Positions 36,973 through 45,381 of a DNA stretch of 64,000 nucleotides are shown one piece after another. The first letter of the stretch is position 1, and each line of letters begins with the position of its first letter. The DNA comes from Anaerolineales bacterium (lineage in GTDB: Bacteria; Chloroflexota; Anaerolineae; 4572-78; J111), in the NCBI GenBank assembly GCA_015075185.1, contig JABTUW010000001.1, positions 1,922,001-1,986,000 of the forward strand, read 5' to 3'. Position numbers and translations under genes: made by a program. The notes below the pieces were generated by a model. The model was not told the DNA's origin and ran no database searches. It saw nothing but the letters and a program-made list of their open reading frames with translations.

Positions 36973-36981
36973 AGGAAAGCT

Positions 36982-38121
36982 ATGAGCAACAAACGCGACT
37001 ACTACGAGGTACTGGGCGTAGCCAAAGGCGCTTCACCCGAAGAAATCAAAAAAGCCTATCGCCAGATGGCTCGCAAGTATCACCCCGATGTTAATAAGGA
37101 GCCGGATGCCGAGGATCGTTTCAAAGAAGTCAACGAGGCTTACGAGATTCTCGCTGACGAGCAGAAACGGGCCATGTACGATCGTTTCGGTCACGCCGGA
37201 GTCGGCGGGGCGGGTGGCTTTGGCGGCTTCCAGGATTTTGGCGGGTTCCGTGATCCGTTTGAAATTTTTGAAGAGGTGTTTGGCGGCCTGGGCGGATTCG
37301 GGCGGAGTCGCCGCCAGCGGGGCGGCCCGCGCCGGGGCGCAGACCTGCGCTACGAGATGACCCTGGAATTTGAAGAGGCCGTCTTTGGCCTGGAAAAAGA
37401 GATCGAAGTGCCGCGCCAGGAGACCTGTAATACATGCAACGGCAGCGGCGTCGAACCCGGCACATCGCCCATCCGCTGCCCGGAATGCAATGGTACAGGT
37501 GAAATTCGGCGGCAGACCGGCTTTTTTATCAATATCGGTACCTGTCCCCGCTGCCAGGGCCGGGGTGAAATCATTACCAGTCCCTGCCGGGAGTGCCGGG
37601 GCCAGGGGCGGATCGTAAAAACACGCCGCTTGTCGGTTAAAGTGCCTGCCGGGGTGGACAATGGTACCCAGATTCGCCTGTCGGGCGAAGGTGAAAGCGG
37701 CGCGCTGGGCGGCCCACCGGGCAATCTGTACGTGGTGATCCGGGTAAAGCCCCATGTCTATTTCCGCCGCAATGAGGATACTATTCATCTGGAACTGGCC
37801 ATTAACATTACCCAGGCGGCGTTGGGGGATGAAGTTGAAGTGCCAACCCTGGATGGTAAAGAGATGATGAACATCCCCGCCGGCACGCAAACTGGCGACA
37901 CCATCCGGCTGCGCGGCAAAGGTGTGCCACGACTCCGCCGCGACGGCAGCAATATGGGCCGGGGGGACCAGATTGTGACCCTGCAAGTCCGCACCCCGAC
38001 CAACCTAACCAAAGAGCAGCGCCATCTGCTGCTGGAGTTGGGCAAAACTCTCGACCGCGAGGTTATCCCCCAAAAGGAAAAGAGCTTTTTCGACCGCATC
38101 CGCGACGCATTGGGAATGTAG
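36982..38121 (+). CDS. dnaJ: Molecular chaperone DnaJ
   Basis: Hsp40 co-chaperone stimulating DnaK ATPase, 379 residues. The J domain has the HPD triad (residues ~34-36) followed by a Gly/Phe-rich region (~72-120). Four CxxCxGxG zinc modules lie at ~148-210 ([32 protein letters not shown]), then the C-terminal substrate domain. SD CAGGAAA precedes the ATG. Last gene of the heat-shock operon. Confidence 0.98.
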   Translation: MSNKRDYYEVLGVAKGASPEEIKKAYRQMARKYHPDVNKEPDAEDRFKEVNEAYEILADEQKRAMYDRFGHAGVGGAGGFGGFQDFGGFRDPFEIFEEVFGGLGGFGRSRRQRGGPRRGADLRYEMTLEFEEAVFGLEKEIEVPRQETCNTCNGSGVEPGTSPIRCPECNGTGEIRRQTGFFINIGTCPRCQGRGEIITSPCRECRGQGRIVKTRRLSVKVPAGVDNGTQIRLSGEGESGALGGPPGNLYVVIRVKPHVYFRRNEDTIHLELAINITQAALGDEVEVPTLDGKEMMNIPAGTQTGDTIRLRGKGVPRLRRDGSNMGRGDQIVTLQVRTPTNLTKEQRHLLLELGKTLDREVIPQKEKSFFDRIRDALGM

Positions 38122-38129
38122 GCCCCTCC

Positions 38130-38689
38130 CAATTGGAGACTGCTGACTGACGATCAGGCTCAACACGAACTGGACTTTGTGCCGTTGCCCATCTTTGTTG
38201 TATCCTTCGACCATAAGCGGCACCCACTCTCCACTCCCAGAGGCTGGCCATTTTCATCTTCGTACCGGCCCTCAAAGTACACACTGGCCGTGTCGCTATG
38301 CAATTGGCTCAGGTCAACCTTAAAACGGTTCACCGCGTTTTTGACCACCCTACTCCAAATACTGACCTAGTGGTTGGCCAAAGCCTCCAGCAGCGCGCCC
38401 AACCGATCATCATCCAGCCAGGTCGGCTTCCAGGCCAAACACTTGATCCAACCCGTGTTCAGCCGCCCAATCAGCCAGTTCGTATAAGGGAACCGGTTGG
38501 AAGGCCAGCCGATTGGCCGCCAGCACCTGGGCCAACTGGCCATACCTGGTTCCTATCTCAGGTTGGTGCGTCAAAACCTCATCAATGGCCGCGACAAACC
38601 CCAACTTACTCAGGATATGTTTGACCAGATGGGCCGCGCCCACCACCACTGTTTCATACGCTTCGCGGGTTGTATCCTTTTTGGCTGAC
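38130..38689 (-). pseudogene. Decayed IS1634-type transposase (DUF4277 N-terminus)
   Basis: An open stretch from 38689 to 38410 encodes a DUF4277-like start (MSAKKDTTREAYETVVVG, then GFVAAIDEVLTH). The homology continues in a second frame (WLDDDRLGALLEALANH) and, after a stop, in a third (VDLSQLHSDTASVYFEGRYE), then a fourth (GYNKDGQRHKVQFVLSLIV). Those pieces follow the order of IS1634 transposases but have at least three frame changes and a stop, and the catalytic C-terminal half is missing. No terminal inverted repeats are evident. It is an inactive fragment between dnaJ and the Nudix gene. The remainder of 38122-38821 shows nothing else recognisable. Confidence 0.75.
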
Positions 38690-38821
38690 ATACTTCCACC
38701 TCCCACGGTGGATTGTACCCCAGCCAAGTATTTTGCCAACCCCGATCAGGGGGTAGCGGAAAATAGGATAATAGTTTGGGGGTTGTATCAATCATCAAAA
38801 TAATTCGTTGGTCCTATTCTT

Positions 38822-39310
38822 TCATATCAAACTATAACTCCAACTCACCGGCCGGCCGCCGTCATAGGGCATCACCCCGTGAAATTGGCGCGGATCGCCG
38901 CCAAGAACGAGGGGTAGAAAATAGCGGTCGCCCTCCCAGAGGGGCAGCTCCAGAATGCGCTCGACGGGAACCCAGGACAGCGTCCCTTCAGGATTTTCGC
39001 TGAAGGGTGTCCCCGAAAAACGGTCAATGCGGAAAATAAAGCCAAACCAGTCCTCGCCGTTTTGGCCAAAACCCGGCCAACTGATAGTACCTCGCAGCAA
39101 AACTTCCTCACATTCAATCCCCGCCTCCTCGCGGATTTCGCGCCGCAGCCCGGCGATGATGTCCTCGTCGGGGTGCAATTTGCCGCCCAGGCCATTATAC
39201 TTGCCCAGGTGAAGGTCGCCGGGGCGGGTATTGCGGTGAATCAGCAGGGTTTCTTTGCCGTCGGGCGACATGATGTAGCCGAGGGTCGCTAGGATAGGGG
39301 TGTATGGCAT
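38822..39310 (-). CDS. Nudix hydrolase (8-oxo-dGTP diphosphatase-like)
   Basis: A 162-residue Nudix enzyme that probably hydrolyses oxidised or other nucleoside triphosphates. The Nudix box GX5EX7REUXEEXGU is complete in GKLHPDEDIIAGLRREIREE-AGI (residues ~43-65), preceded by YNGLG. The C-terminal part (GVMPYDGGRPVSWSYSLI) resembles MutT/NUDT1-type proteins. ATG at 39310 is used because SD GGAGGAG is adjacent; a longer frame to 39361 is repeat-like DNA. It stands alone on the minus strand. Confidence 0.9.
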   Translation of the reverse strand: MPYTPILATLGYIMSPDGKETLLIHRNTRPGDLHLGKYNGLGGKLHPDEDIIAGLRREIREEAGIECEEVLLRGTISWPGFGQNGEDWFGFIFRIDRFSGTPFSENPEGTLSWVPVERILELPLWEGDRYFLPLVLGGDPRQFHGVMPYDGGRPVSWSYSLI

Positions 39311-39673
39311 AACTCCTCCGGTAAAATTTTGAGGGTAGTATAAAACGTAAAACGTAAACACTCAAAAAACGGGTGCAGCCCATAAAATGTGAACCGGCTT
39401 GTAAGCAATGACAGCGAATGGTAGAATTGAGCCTCGGTCTCTATTTATGGTATAATGAAAAATAGTTTCTTAACCTGAATTCTGAATTAGCTCAAAAATC
39501 ACCCCCTTCGACAAGCTTAGGGCGCAGCTTCGATACGGGCTAACGCCCGCTTCGCGTCAGGATGATTTTCGGCTTATTATCGCACCCTGAGTAGCCCAGA
39601 GCAAAGCGAGGGGCGTATCGAAGGGTGCGATTAAGAAAACATCAAAATCAGGCTCTTAAGTTTTTGATCTGAT
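39311..39673. other. Intergenic region with promoter and imperfect inverted repeats
   Basis: Holds a short heptamer tract (AAACGTA twice, 39343-39360), the promoter at 39427-39456, and a palindromic segment (39490-39635). In that segment CTTCGACAAGCTTAGG and GCTTCGATACG are mirrored by CGTATCGAAGG, and TCGCACCCT pairs with AGGGTGCGA. No gene is visible. Confidence 0.6.
39427..39456 (+). promoter_or_regulatory. Promoter before the ABC-F gene
   Basis: TTGAGC (39427-39432), 18-bp spacer, TATAAT (39451-39456); the leader to the ABC-F ATG would be ~210 nt and contains the inverted repeats. Confidence 0.6.
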
Positions 39674-41581
39674 ATGACTATTCTAACCACGCAAAATCTT
39701 GGCAAACATTATGGAGCGCAGGACATTTTTGACGGCCTGACCCTATCGGTCAATCACGGCGACCGTATCGCCCTGGTCGGGCCGAACGGCGAGGGCAAAA
39801 CCACGCTGCTGCGGATCCTGGCCGGGCTGGAGCAGCCTTCGGCGGGGAGGGTGCACACGGCCAAGGGGCTGAAGCTCGGCTACCTGGAGCAGCACCCCTC
39901 CCTCATCTCTACAGGCGGCGCTTTGTGGGACCTGGCCTTAAGCGCCTTTGCCGAATTGCGACGGCAAGAGACCGCTTTGCAAGAACTGGCCGTCACCCTG
40001 GCCGCCGAAACCGACCCGGCGCGTCACCAGCAACTGCTGGAACTGTACGGCGAGGCCGAAGCTCGCTTTGAGCACGCCGGCGGCTATACCTACGAGCAAA
40101 CCATTGACCAGGTGCTGACCGGCCTCAGTTTCAAACGCGAGGATTATGCGCTGCCGCTGACCAAACTGAGCGGCGGCCAGCAGAGTCGCGCCCACCTGGC
40201 CCATCTGCTGCTGAAGCAGCCTGACCTGCTGCTGCTGGACGAGCCGACGAACCACCTGGATTTGGCAGCGGTAGAGTGGCTGGAAAATTACCTCAAAAAT
40301 TGGCCGGGGGCGATCATCGTCGTCTCGCATGACCGTTACTTTTTGGATGAGGTGTCTACCCGCGTCTGGGAAATGCTGTTTGGAGCGATTGAGGCGTATC
40401 GCGGCAACTATTCTCATTACGTGCAGCAGCGCGAGGAGCGCGTCGAGCGGCGGCAAAAAGATTATCAGGCCCAGCAGGAGTTTATCGCCAAGGAAGAAGA
40501 TTTTATCCGGCGCAACCTGGCCGGGCAGCGCACTCGTGAAGCGCAGGGGCGGCGCAAACGGCTGGAGCGCATGGAAAAAGTGGACCGTCCGGTCGAGCAC
40601 AAAATGCTAAAACTGTCGCTGCAAACCACGCTGCGCTCCGGCGACCTGGTGTTAGCCACCCACGATCTGGTGGTCGGCTATCCCGATGGCCAGCCGCTCT
40701 TTACCTGTCCTGACCTGGAAATCCGGCGCGGCCAGCGCGTCGCCTTGCTCGGCCCCAATGGGGCGGGCAAAACAACCTTTATCAAGACCATTCTGGGGCA
40801 GGTCAAGCCGAAAGCCGGAGCCATTCGCTTTGGGGCGGGGGTCGAAGTTGGTTACTTTGCCCAAACCCAGGCCAGCCTCAACCTTGAAGCCAGCATCCTG
40901 GACGAAATTTTGGCGGTGCAAAACCTGCCCCTCGGCGAGGCTCGCAACTACCTGGGGCGTTTTCTTTTTTCCGGCGATGATGTGTTTAAACCCATTGGTT
41001 CGTTATCGGGGGGCGAGCGCAGCCGGGTGGCTCTGGCCAAGCTGACTTTAACCGGGTCCAACTTTCTAATGCTCGACGAGCCAACCAATCACCTTGACAT
41101 TCCCTCCCAAGAGAACCTGGAGCGCGTGCTGAACGATTTTGCCGGCACTATTCTGCTGGTGTCGCACGACCGCTATTTTGTAGACGCGCTGGCCAGCCAC
41201 ACCTGGGCCCTTGAACCGGACACCAGGACGGTGACAGTCATCGAGGGGGGCTACAGCGATTACTTGGCTCAGCGAGAAGCGCAAAAGAGCCAGGGCGGCC
41301 AATCCAGCAATGGGTCAACACCCAAATCAACCAGTCAAGCCAGCCGCGAACAAAGCAAAGCCGAGAAGCGGGCCAGCGAAAAAAAGGCCAGGCAAATCGC
41401 CGAAATCGAGAGCCTGATTGCCGCCGCCGAGAGTCATCTGGCGGATTTGGCCCAAAAACTGGAAGCGGCCAGCCAGGCCCAAGATATTGTCCAACTGCAA
41501 AAATTGAGCCAGGATTATCAAACTAGCGAAGCCAAATTAGAGGAGTTATTAACCCAATGGACCGAACTGGAAGCAGCTTAG
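39674..41581 (+). CDS. ABC-F family ATPase
   Basis: A 635-residue soluble protein with two ABC cassettes and no membrane part, the ABC-F layout of ribosome-associated translation factors. First cassette: Walker A GPNGEGKTT (~36-44), signature LSGGQQSRAHLA, Walker B LLLLDEPTNHLD. The interdomain linker (~250-320) is Arg/Glu/Gln-rich. Second cassette: GPNGAGKTT, LSGGERSRVALA, FLMLDEPTNHLD. A C-terminal coiled coil (~545-630) is like Uup/EttA relatives. It has no membrane partner gene nearby. A role at the ribosome is inferred from the family; resistance function cannot be told. Confidence 0.92.
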   Translation: MTILTTQNLGKHYGAQDIFDGLTLSVNHGDRIALVGPNGEGKTTLLRILAGLEQPSAGRVHTAKGLKLGYLEQHPSLISTGGALWDLALSAFAELRRQETALQELAVTLAAETDPARHQQLLELYGEAEARFEHAGGYTYEQTIDQVLTGLSFKREDYALPLTKLSGGQQSRAHLAHLLLKQPDLLLLDEPTNHLDLAAVEWLENYLKNWPGAIIVVSHDRYFLDEVSTRVWEMLFGAIEAYRGNYSHYVQQREERVERRQKDYQAQQEFIAKEEDFIRRNLAGQRTREAQGRRKRLERMEKVDRPVEHKMLKLSLQTTLRSGDLVLATHDLVVGYPDGQPLFTCPDLEIRRGQRVALLGPNGAGKTTFIKTILGQVKPKAGAIRFGAGVEVGYFAQTQASLNLEASILDEILAVQNLPLGEARNYLGRFLFSGDDVFKPIGSLSGGERSRVALAKLTLTGSNFLMLDEPTNHLDIPSQENLERVLNDFAGTILLVSHDRYFVDALASHTWALEPDTRTVTVIEGGYSDYLAQREAQKSQGGQSSNGSTPKSTSQASREQSKAEKRASEKKARQIAEIESLIAAAESHLADLAQKLEAASQAQDIVQLQKLSQDYQTSEAKLEELLTQWTELEAA

Positions 41582-41609
41582 GGGCCAGCCCCTGGAGGAG
41601 AAAGTAATT

Positions 41610-42776
41610 ATGGCAGAAAAAATTGTCATCGGCTTGACCGGCAATATTGCCACGGGCAAAAGTTTGGTGCTGCGCATGCTCCAAGAATTGGGCGCGGCTA
41701 CGATTGACGCCGATAAATTGGCTCATGAAGCAATGTTCCCCGGCGGTCCGGCGTATCAGGCCATTGTCGAGGAGTTTGGCCGGTTTGTGGTAGACCCGGA
41801 CAGCGGGCAGATCAGCCGCGACCGCCTGGGGCGGATTGCTTTTGCCGTACCGGAAGCCATGGCTCGCCTGGAAGCGATTACGCACCCGGCAGTACGTCAA
41901 GAGGTTTTGGCCCGGATAAAAGCTGCCCCAGCCCCGGTGGTGGTTGTCGAAGCGATTAAGCTGTTTGAGTCGGGGTTGACAGAGCATTGCCAATCGGCCT
42001 GGGTGGTCGTCGCACCGCCCGAGGTGCAGCTCAAGCGGCTGGTCGAGCGGCGCAAAATGTCGCCGGAACAGGCCCAGCAGCGGATCAAAGCCCAATCGCC
42101 TCAGGGAGAAAAGGTGGCCAGGGCGGACGTAGTGATAGATAACAGCGGCGATTTGGCCAGAACTTGGGCCTTGGTGAAAAGGCAGTACACGGCGCTGCTG
42201 GATGGGCGAACCGGTGCGGCCCAGGCAGTGGTGGCCGAGCCGGCTCCCGCGCCTGAAGTCAAGCCGGCTGCCGAAGTCCAGGTGGCCGAGGTTTCGATCC
42301 GCCGGGCCAAGCGGCAGGATTTAGAGGCAATGGCCAACCTGATTGCGACAGCCACCAAAGGCGCGCTCAACCCAGACCTCAGCCAAATGATGGAGTCGCT
42401 CTTCACCCGAGCGTACATCGTGGCTATGGCCGGCGACTATGTGGTCGGTGTGGCCGGCTGGCAAGCCGAAAATCTGATTGCCGGCCTGCAAGATTTTTAC
42501 ATGCTGCGGGATGATCTGTGGCCGAAGGTAGGCCAGCAAATGCTGGATATGATCCACGACGAGGTCAATAAGCTCTCCTGCGAGGTGGCGATAGTCTTTA
42601 TCTTGAATCAGGCCGGGCCAAAACCTGTTGAATTTTTTGAAAGCCAGGGGTACACCCAGGCTCAGGCCAAAGATTTGGGCTACCTGTGGAAAGACGCGGC
42701 CAAAGAATGGCAGCCGGAAAACAGCGTGCTGCTCTACAAGAAGCTGCGCGAGCAGCGGATTATGGTGCCGATGTAA
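41610..42776 (+). CDS. coaE: Dephospho-CoA kinase fused to a GNAT-like domain
   Basis: Residues 1-~205 are a complete CoaE, catalysing the last step of CoA synthesis: P-loop GLTGNIATGKS (8-18), DADKLAHEAMFPGG (~34-47), THPAVRQEV and the lid segment RRKMSPEQAQQRIKAQ. A Pro/Ala/Val-rich linker (~210-228) joins it to a C-terminal domain (~229-388) with the beta-alpha pattern of an N-acetyltransferase (VSIRRAKRQDLEAMANLI, then FFESQGYTQAQAKDLGYLW). The fusion puts a CoA-producing kinase with a domain of a CoA-using fold. The GNAT-like part lacks an obvious R/QxxGxG/A loop, so it may be non-catalytic. SD GGAGGAG precedes the ATG. Confidence 0.88.
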   Translation: MAEKIVIGLTGNIATGKSLVLRMLQELGAATIDADKLAHEAMFPGGPAYQAIVEEFGRFVVDPDSGQISRDRLGRIAFAVPEAMARLEAITHPAVRQEVLARIKAAPAPVVVVEAIKLFESGLTEHCQSAWVVVAPPEVQLKRLVERRKMSPEQAQQRIKAQSPQGEKVARADVVIDNSGDLARTWALVKRQYTALLDGRTGAAQAVVAEPAPAPEVKPAAEVQVAEVSIRRAKRQDLEAMANLIATATKGALNPDLSQMMESLFTRAYIVAMAGDYVVGVAGWQAENLIAGLQDFYMLRDDLWPKVGQQMLDMIHDEVNKLSCEVAIVFILNQAGPKPVEFFESQGYTQAQAKDLGYLWKDAAKEWQPENSVLLYKKLREQRIMVPM

Positions 42777-42780
42777 AAAC

Positions 42781-42849
42781 TGACCGCCGACGGCAGACGG
42801 CGGACTGCTGGGAGATTTTTCGGCGGTCTGCTGTCATTGGTCGGTCGTC
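42781..42849. repeat. Inverted heptamer tracts (GACCGCC family)
   Basis: GACCGCC, GACGGCA, GACGGCG, GACTGCT, then CGGCGGT, CTGCTGT, CATTGGT. It lies in the gap after the coaE fusion gene. Confidence 0.85.
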
Positions 42850-42883
42850 TCGTTATAGATGAATTCACTTTTGGAGAAACCTA

Positions 42884-43147
42884 ATGGATGCACTCAAAAA
42901 ATTTGCCGGCGACCATCCGCAAATTACCTCGTGGATCGTGCTGGCGATTGGCATGGTTATTATTTTAGTCTGGTCGGCGCGGGAGGTTGGCTTTACGCCG
43001 GGCCAATGGACAGCCCTGGTGATTACGACTATTTTGCTGGCCGGGGCCTGTGTCTGGATCATTGGCTGGGAAGATGAGGAAGACGACGCGCAAGCGTTGG
43101 CGGAACAGGCTCAGGCGGAAGTCGAGGCGAAGGAAAGCCAGTCCTGA
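42884..43147 (+). CDS. Small two-helix membrane protein
   Basis: An 87-residue protein with membrane helices at ~15-31 and ~42-61 and an acidic, Gln/Ala-rich cytoplasmic tail (EDEEDDAQALAEQAQAEVEA). I do not recognise a family. SD TTGGAGAA precedes the ATG. The stop is one base before the ATG of the next gene, so the two are translationally coupled and probably work together. Confidence 0.8.
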   Translation: MDALKKFAGDHPQITSWIVLAIGMVIILVWSAREVGFTPGQWTALVITTILLAGACVWIIGWEDEEDDAQALAEQAQAEVEAKESQS

Positions 43148-43148
43148 A

Positions 43149-43496
43149 ATGTCTTGGTCTCAACGCAATCAATCAATACCAGGCCTCTTGTTTTTAAAGA
43201 GAAACCTGGCTCCGAAAGAAATTACCGATGTCATTGTCCAATTAGACAACACTGCGGCAGATTTCACCTGGATTCGGTGCCCCTTATGCCACTGGCGGCC
43301 CGAAGCGTCAAGCCGTTGGTATTGCACTCTGTGTGGCCCGCCCGAATATTTCTTCGAGGGGTGCGGCACGGTTTGGAATACATTTACCACCCGTGGGCTG
43401 TGTCCGGGCTGCGGGCACCAATGGCGCTGGACGGCCTGTCTGTCCTGCGGGGGTTGGTCGCTGCACGAGGATTGGTATGCTACGGAAATAGATTAA
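43149..43496 (+). CDS. Zinc-ribbon protein, function unknown
   Basis: A 115-residue protein with four CxxC knuckles (CPLC ~44, CTLC ~58, CPGC ~83, CLSC ~94), enough for two zinc sites, and many Trp residues. The pattern suggests a double zinc ribbon for nucleic-acid or protein binding. The ATG is one base after the stop of the membrane-protein gene. The visible open frame extends upstream, but that part overlaps the preceding gene and is a shadow. Confidence 0.75.
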   Translation: MSWSQRNQSIPGLLFLKRNLAPKEITDVIVQLDNTAADFTWIRCPLCHWRPEASSRWYCTLCGPPEYFFEGCGTVWNTFTTRGLCPGCGHQWRWTACLSCGGWSLHEDWYATEID

Positions 43497-43500
43497 GGGA

Positions 43501-44160
43501 TCATTGCCTGGGCTGGTCCGGCTCTGTCGCTGCCCCGCTCGTTTCTGACATACCTTTATCCATCCCCGTCATCGCCCAATGCACCCGCCCGATGTCCTCC
43601 AACGTGACCGGCGGGTTGACCTCCGGCACCCAGAAAAAGCGGGCGCTCTGGAAATCTTGAGTTAGACGCCCTTGCTCCAGGAATGGTTCGCTGATCGGTA
43701 GACCGAAGCGCACTGTGCCGCCATGAGCCTCGAAGTAGTGCAAAAAGTCGCCGCTGAGGGTGTGGCCGGTTTCGGGAAAGTAGCGCCGGTTGGGATCATC
43801 AGCACGGGGAATCAACCCGGCGGGAAGGGGCGGGCGGCGGCGCTGCAAGAGATCGCCCAGCCAGCCGACGGTGATCCGGTAGGCCGGCTGATTCTCCGGG
43901 TGGCGTTCCAGCCGGCCCTTTTCAAAATATTGCACCGTCCAGCCATCCACCTCTATTTCCTCAGTCAGCGGATAGCCGAGGCCCTCCACGCCGCCGTAGG
44001 TATTAAAAAAAAGCCAAAAATCGCCGCGCACGGTATGGCCCGTTTCGATAAAATAGTGGGTTTCCGCTTCGGCGGCGCTCGATACTAGCCGTCCCTGGCA
44101 AGCGGTCAGGATAACAATAATCACAGCAATAATGCATTCGACTCTCAATGTGGGCAACAT
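43501..44160 (-). CDS. Putative lipoprotein with repeated YFxETGH modules
   Basis: A 219-residue protein with a hydrophobic leader ending in the lipobox LTAC (Cys21). Two copies of a ~50-residue module follow: YFIETGHTVRGDFWLFFNTYGG with LGYPLTEE, and YFPETGHTLSGDFLHYFEAHGG with FGLPISEP. Each is followed by an aromatic QYFEKGRLERHPE-like segment. I have the impression that such modules are common in Chloroflexota surface proteins; their ligand is unknown. It converges on the zinc-ribbon gene, four bases apart. Confidence 0.75.
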   Translation of the reverse strand: MLPTLRVECIIAVIIVILTACQGRLVSSAAEAETHYFIETGHTVRGDFWLFFNTYGGVEGLGYPLTEEIEVDGWTVQYFEKGRLERHPENQPAYRITVGWLGDLLQRRRPPLPAGLIPRADDPNRRYFPETGHTLSGDFLHYFEAHGGTVRFGLPISEPFLEQGRLTQDFQSARFFWVPEVNPPVTLEDIGRVHWAMTGMDKGMSETSGAATEPDQPRQ

Positions 44161-44219
44161 TCAGTGAAATTCACTCATTTTGAAATACAAGGCTGGCCTT
44201 GGGTTTCTCCATTCAACTT

Positions 44220-44250
44220 CGGCGGTCTGCGGTCAGTTGCCTGTGGTCGT
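44220..44250. repeat. Short heptamer tract (CGGCGGT family)
   Basis: CGGCGGT, CTGCGGT, CAGTTGC, CTGTGGT; same words as the right arm at 42781-42849. Confidence 0.65.
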
Positions 44251-44302
44251 CGTAGTCTACCAAAAGTCCTCTCAGTATGCAATGCCGCTGGCCTTTTTTA
44301 AT

Positions 44303-44331
44303 GTGACAGACAGCTCAGAAAATGTTATAAT
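44303..44331 (+). promoter_or_regulatory. Promoter of a probably leaderless acetyltransferase gene
   Basis: GTGACA (44303-44308), 17-bp spacer, TATAAT (44326-44331). The ATG at 44339 begins 7 nt after the -10 box, so transcription would start at or next to the start codon. Confidence 0.7.
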
Positions 44332-44338
44332 TGGGGTA

Positions 44339-45355
44339 ATGGCAGCCATAACCCGTTCTCGAACTCAATCTTTCGGCCTCCGCCCGATGGATCCGTTGAA
44401 AGATTTGCGAGGCGTGGCCGATCTCATCGAAGAGGCCTTCGCCGACGACCTCGACCGTTCCGGCCAGAGTGCCTTGCGCGAGCTGCGCTGGTTGAGCTAT
44501 ATGAAACCCCTCTTGTGGTGGATGGTTATTTTCAGTTCCGACCATAACGATTTCCTGTCGGGCTTTGTCTGGGAGGAAGATCGCAAGATTGTGGGTAATA
44601 TTACGGTCAACCGGACTGCGCCTGGCTCACGGCGCTGGCTCATCAGCAACGTCGCCGTTTCCAAAAATTATCGAGGCCGGGGCATTGCCCGCGGCTTGAT
44701 GTACGCCGGCTTGGAACTGGTCAAGGAATACAACGTCGCCTCAATCTCTCTGCAAGTCCGCGCCGACAATACCGCAGCCAGGCATCTCTATGAGTCGCTT
44801 AACTTCAGAGAAATCTCCGGAACAACCTATCTGCACCTCCAGCGTATCCCCAAAGTAGACAAACAGGCTTTGCCGCCCCTGCCGACTGAAGTCAGGCTGC
44901 GACTCCGCCACTTTGACGCTATTGACGCCCGTCAGGCCTATCACCTGGCCAGCGCCTCCGTGCCCCCCGAAGTTCAAAGAGAGTGGCCGCTACGGCAAAC
45001 CCGCTTTCGGCTGGACGGCCAGGAGCAGTGGCTGACCAACTTTTTCCACAAAGTTGTGGGCGGCGGTTCGGCGGCGTATTGGGTAGTGGAGAATGGGGAC
45101 AGCTTTGTGGCGACGCTCAATATCCATCCCGGCGTTTTGGGTAAAGCTCACCAGCTTGATCTTACCGTTCACCCGGACTGGCGGGGTTATCTGGAAAAGC
45201 CGTTGATTGGCCGGGCACTGGCTTATTTATACCCGTGGCGGAGTGCAGGCATTTCCCTCAAGCATCCCGCCGATCATAAAGAGGCCATTGAAGTCTACAA
45301 GGATTTTGGCTTTAATGAAAGCCAGACCCTCATTTGGATGAAGTATGATAGTTGA
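44339..45355 (+). CDS. GNAT family N-acetyltransferase, tandem-domain
   Basis: A 338-residue protein. The first half is a clear GNAT domain: ISNVAVSKNYRGRGIARGLM (acetyl-CoA loop RGRGIA, residues ~105-110) and ADNTAARHLYESLNF. The second half (~170-338) has a similar fold pattern (VRLRLRHFDAIDARQAYHL ... HPDWRGYLEKPLIGRAL ... YKDFGFNESQTLIWMKY), so it may be a degenerate second GNAT. The substrate is unknown. The ATG at 44339 is preferred over an open start at 44180 because the region between holds promoter and repeat DNA. The gene is followed after 26 bp by a glycosyltransferase. Confidence 0.85.
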   Translation: MAAITRSRTQSFGLRPMDPLKDLRGVADLIEEAFADDLDRSGQSALRELRWLSYMKPLLWWMVIFSSDHNDFLSGFVWEEDRKIVGNITVNRTAPGSRRWLISNVAVSKNYRGRGIARGLMYAGLELVKEYNVASISLQVRADNTAARHLYESLNFREISGTTYLHLQRIPKVDKQALPPLPTEVRLRLRHFDAIDARQAYHLASASVPPEVQREWPLRQTRFRLDGQEQWLTNFFHKVVGGGSAAYWVVENGDSFVATLNIHPGVLGKAHQLDLTVHPDWRGYLEKPLIGRALAYLYPWRSAGISLKHPADHKEAIEVYKDFGFNESQTLIWMKYDS

Positions 45356-45381
45356 GACAAAAAAGGCAACTAAGTCACGCT

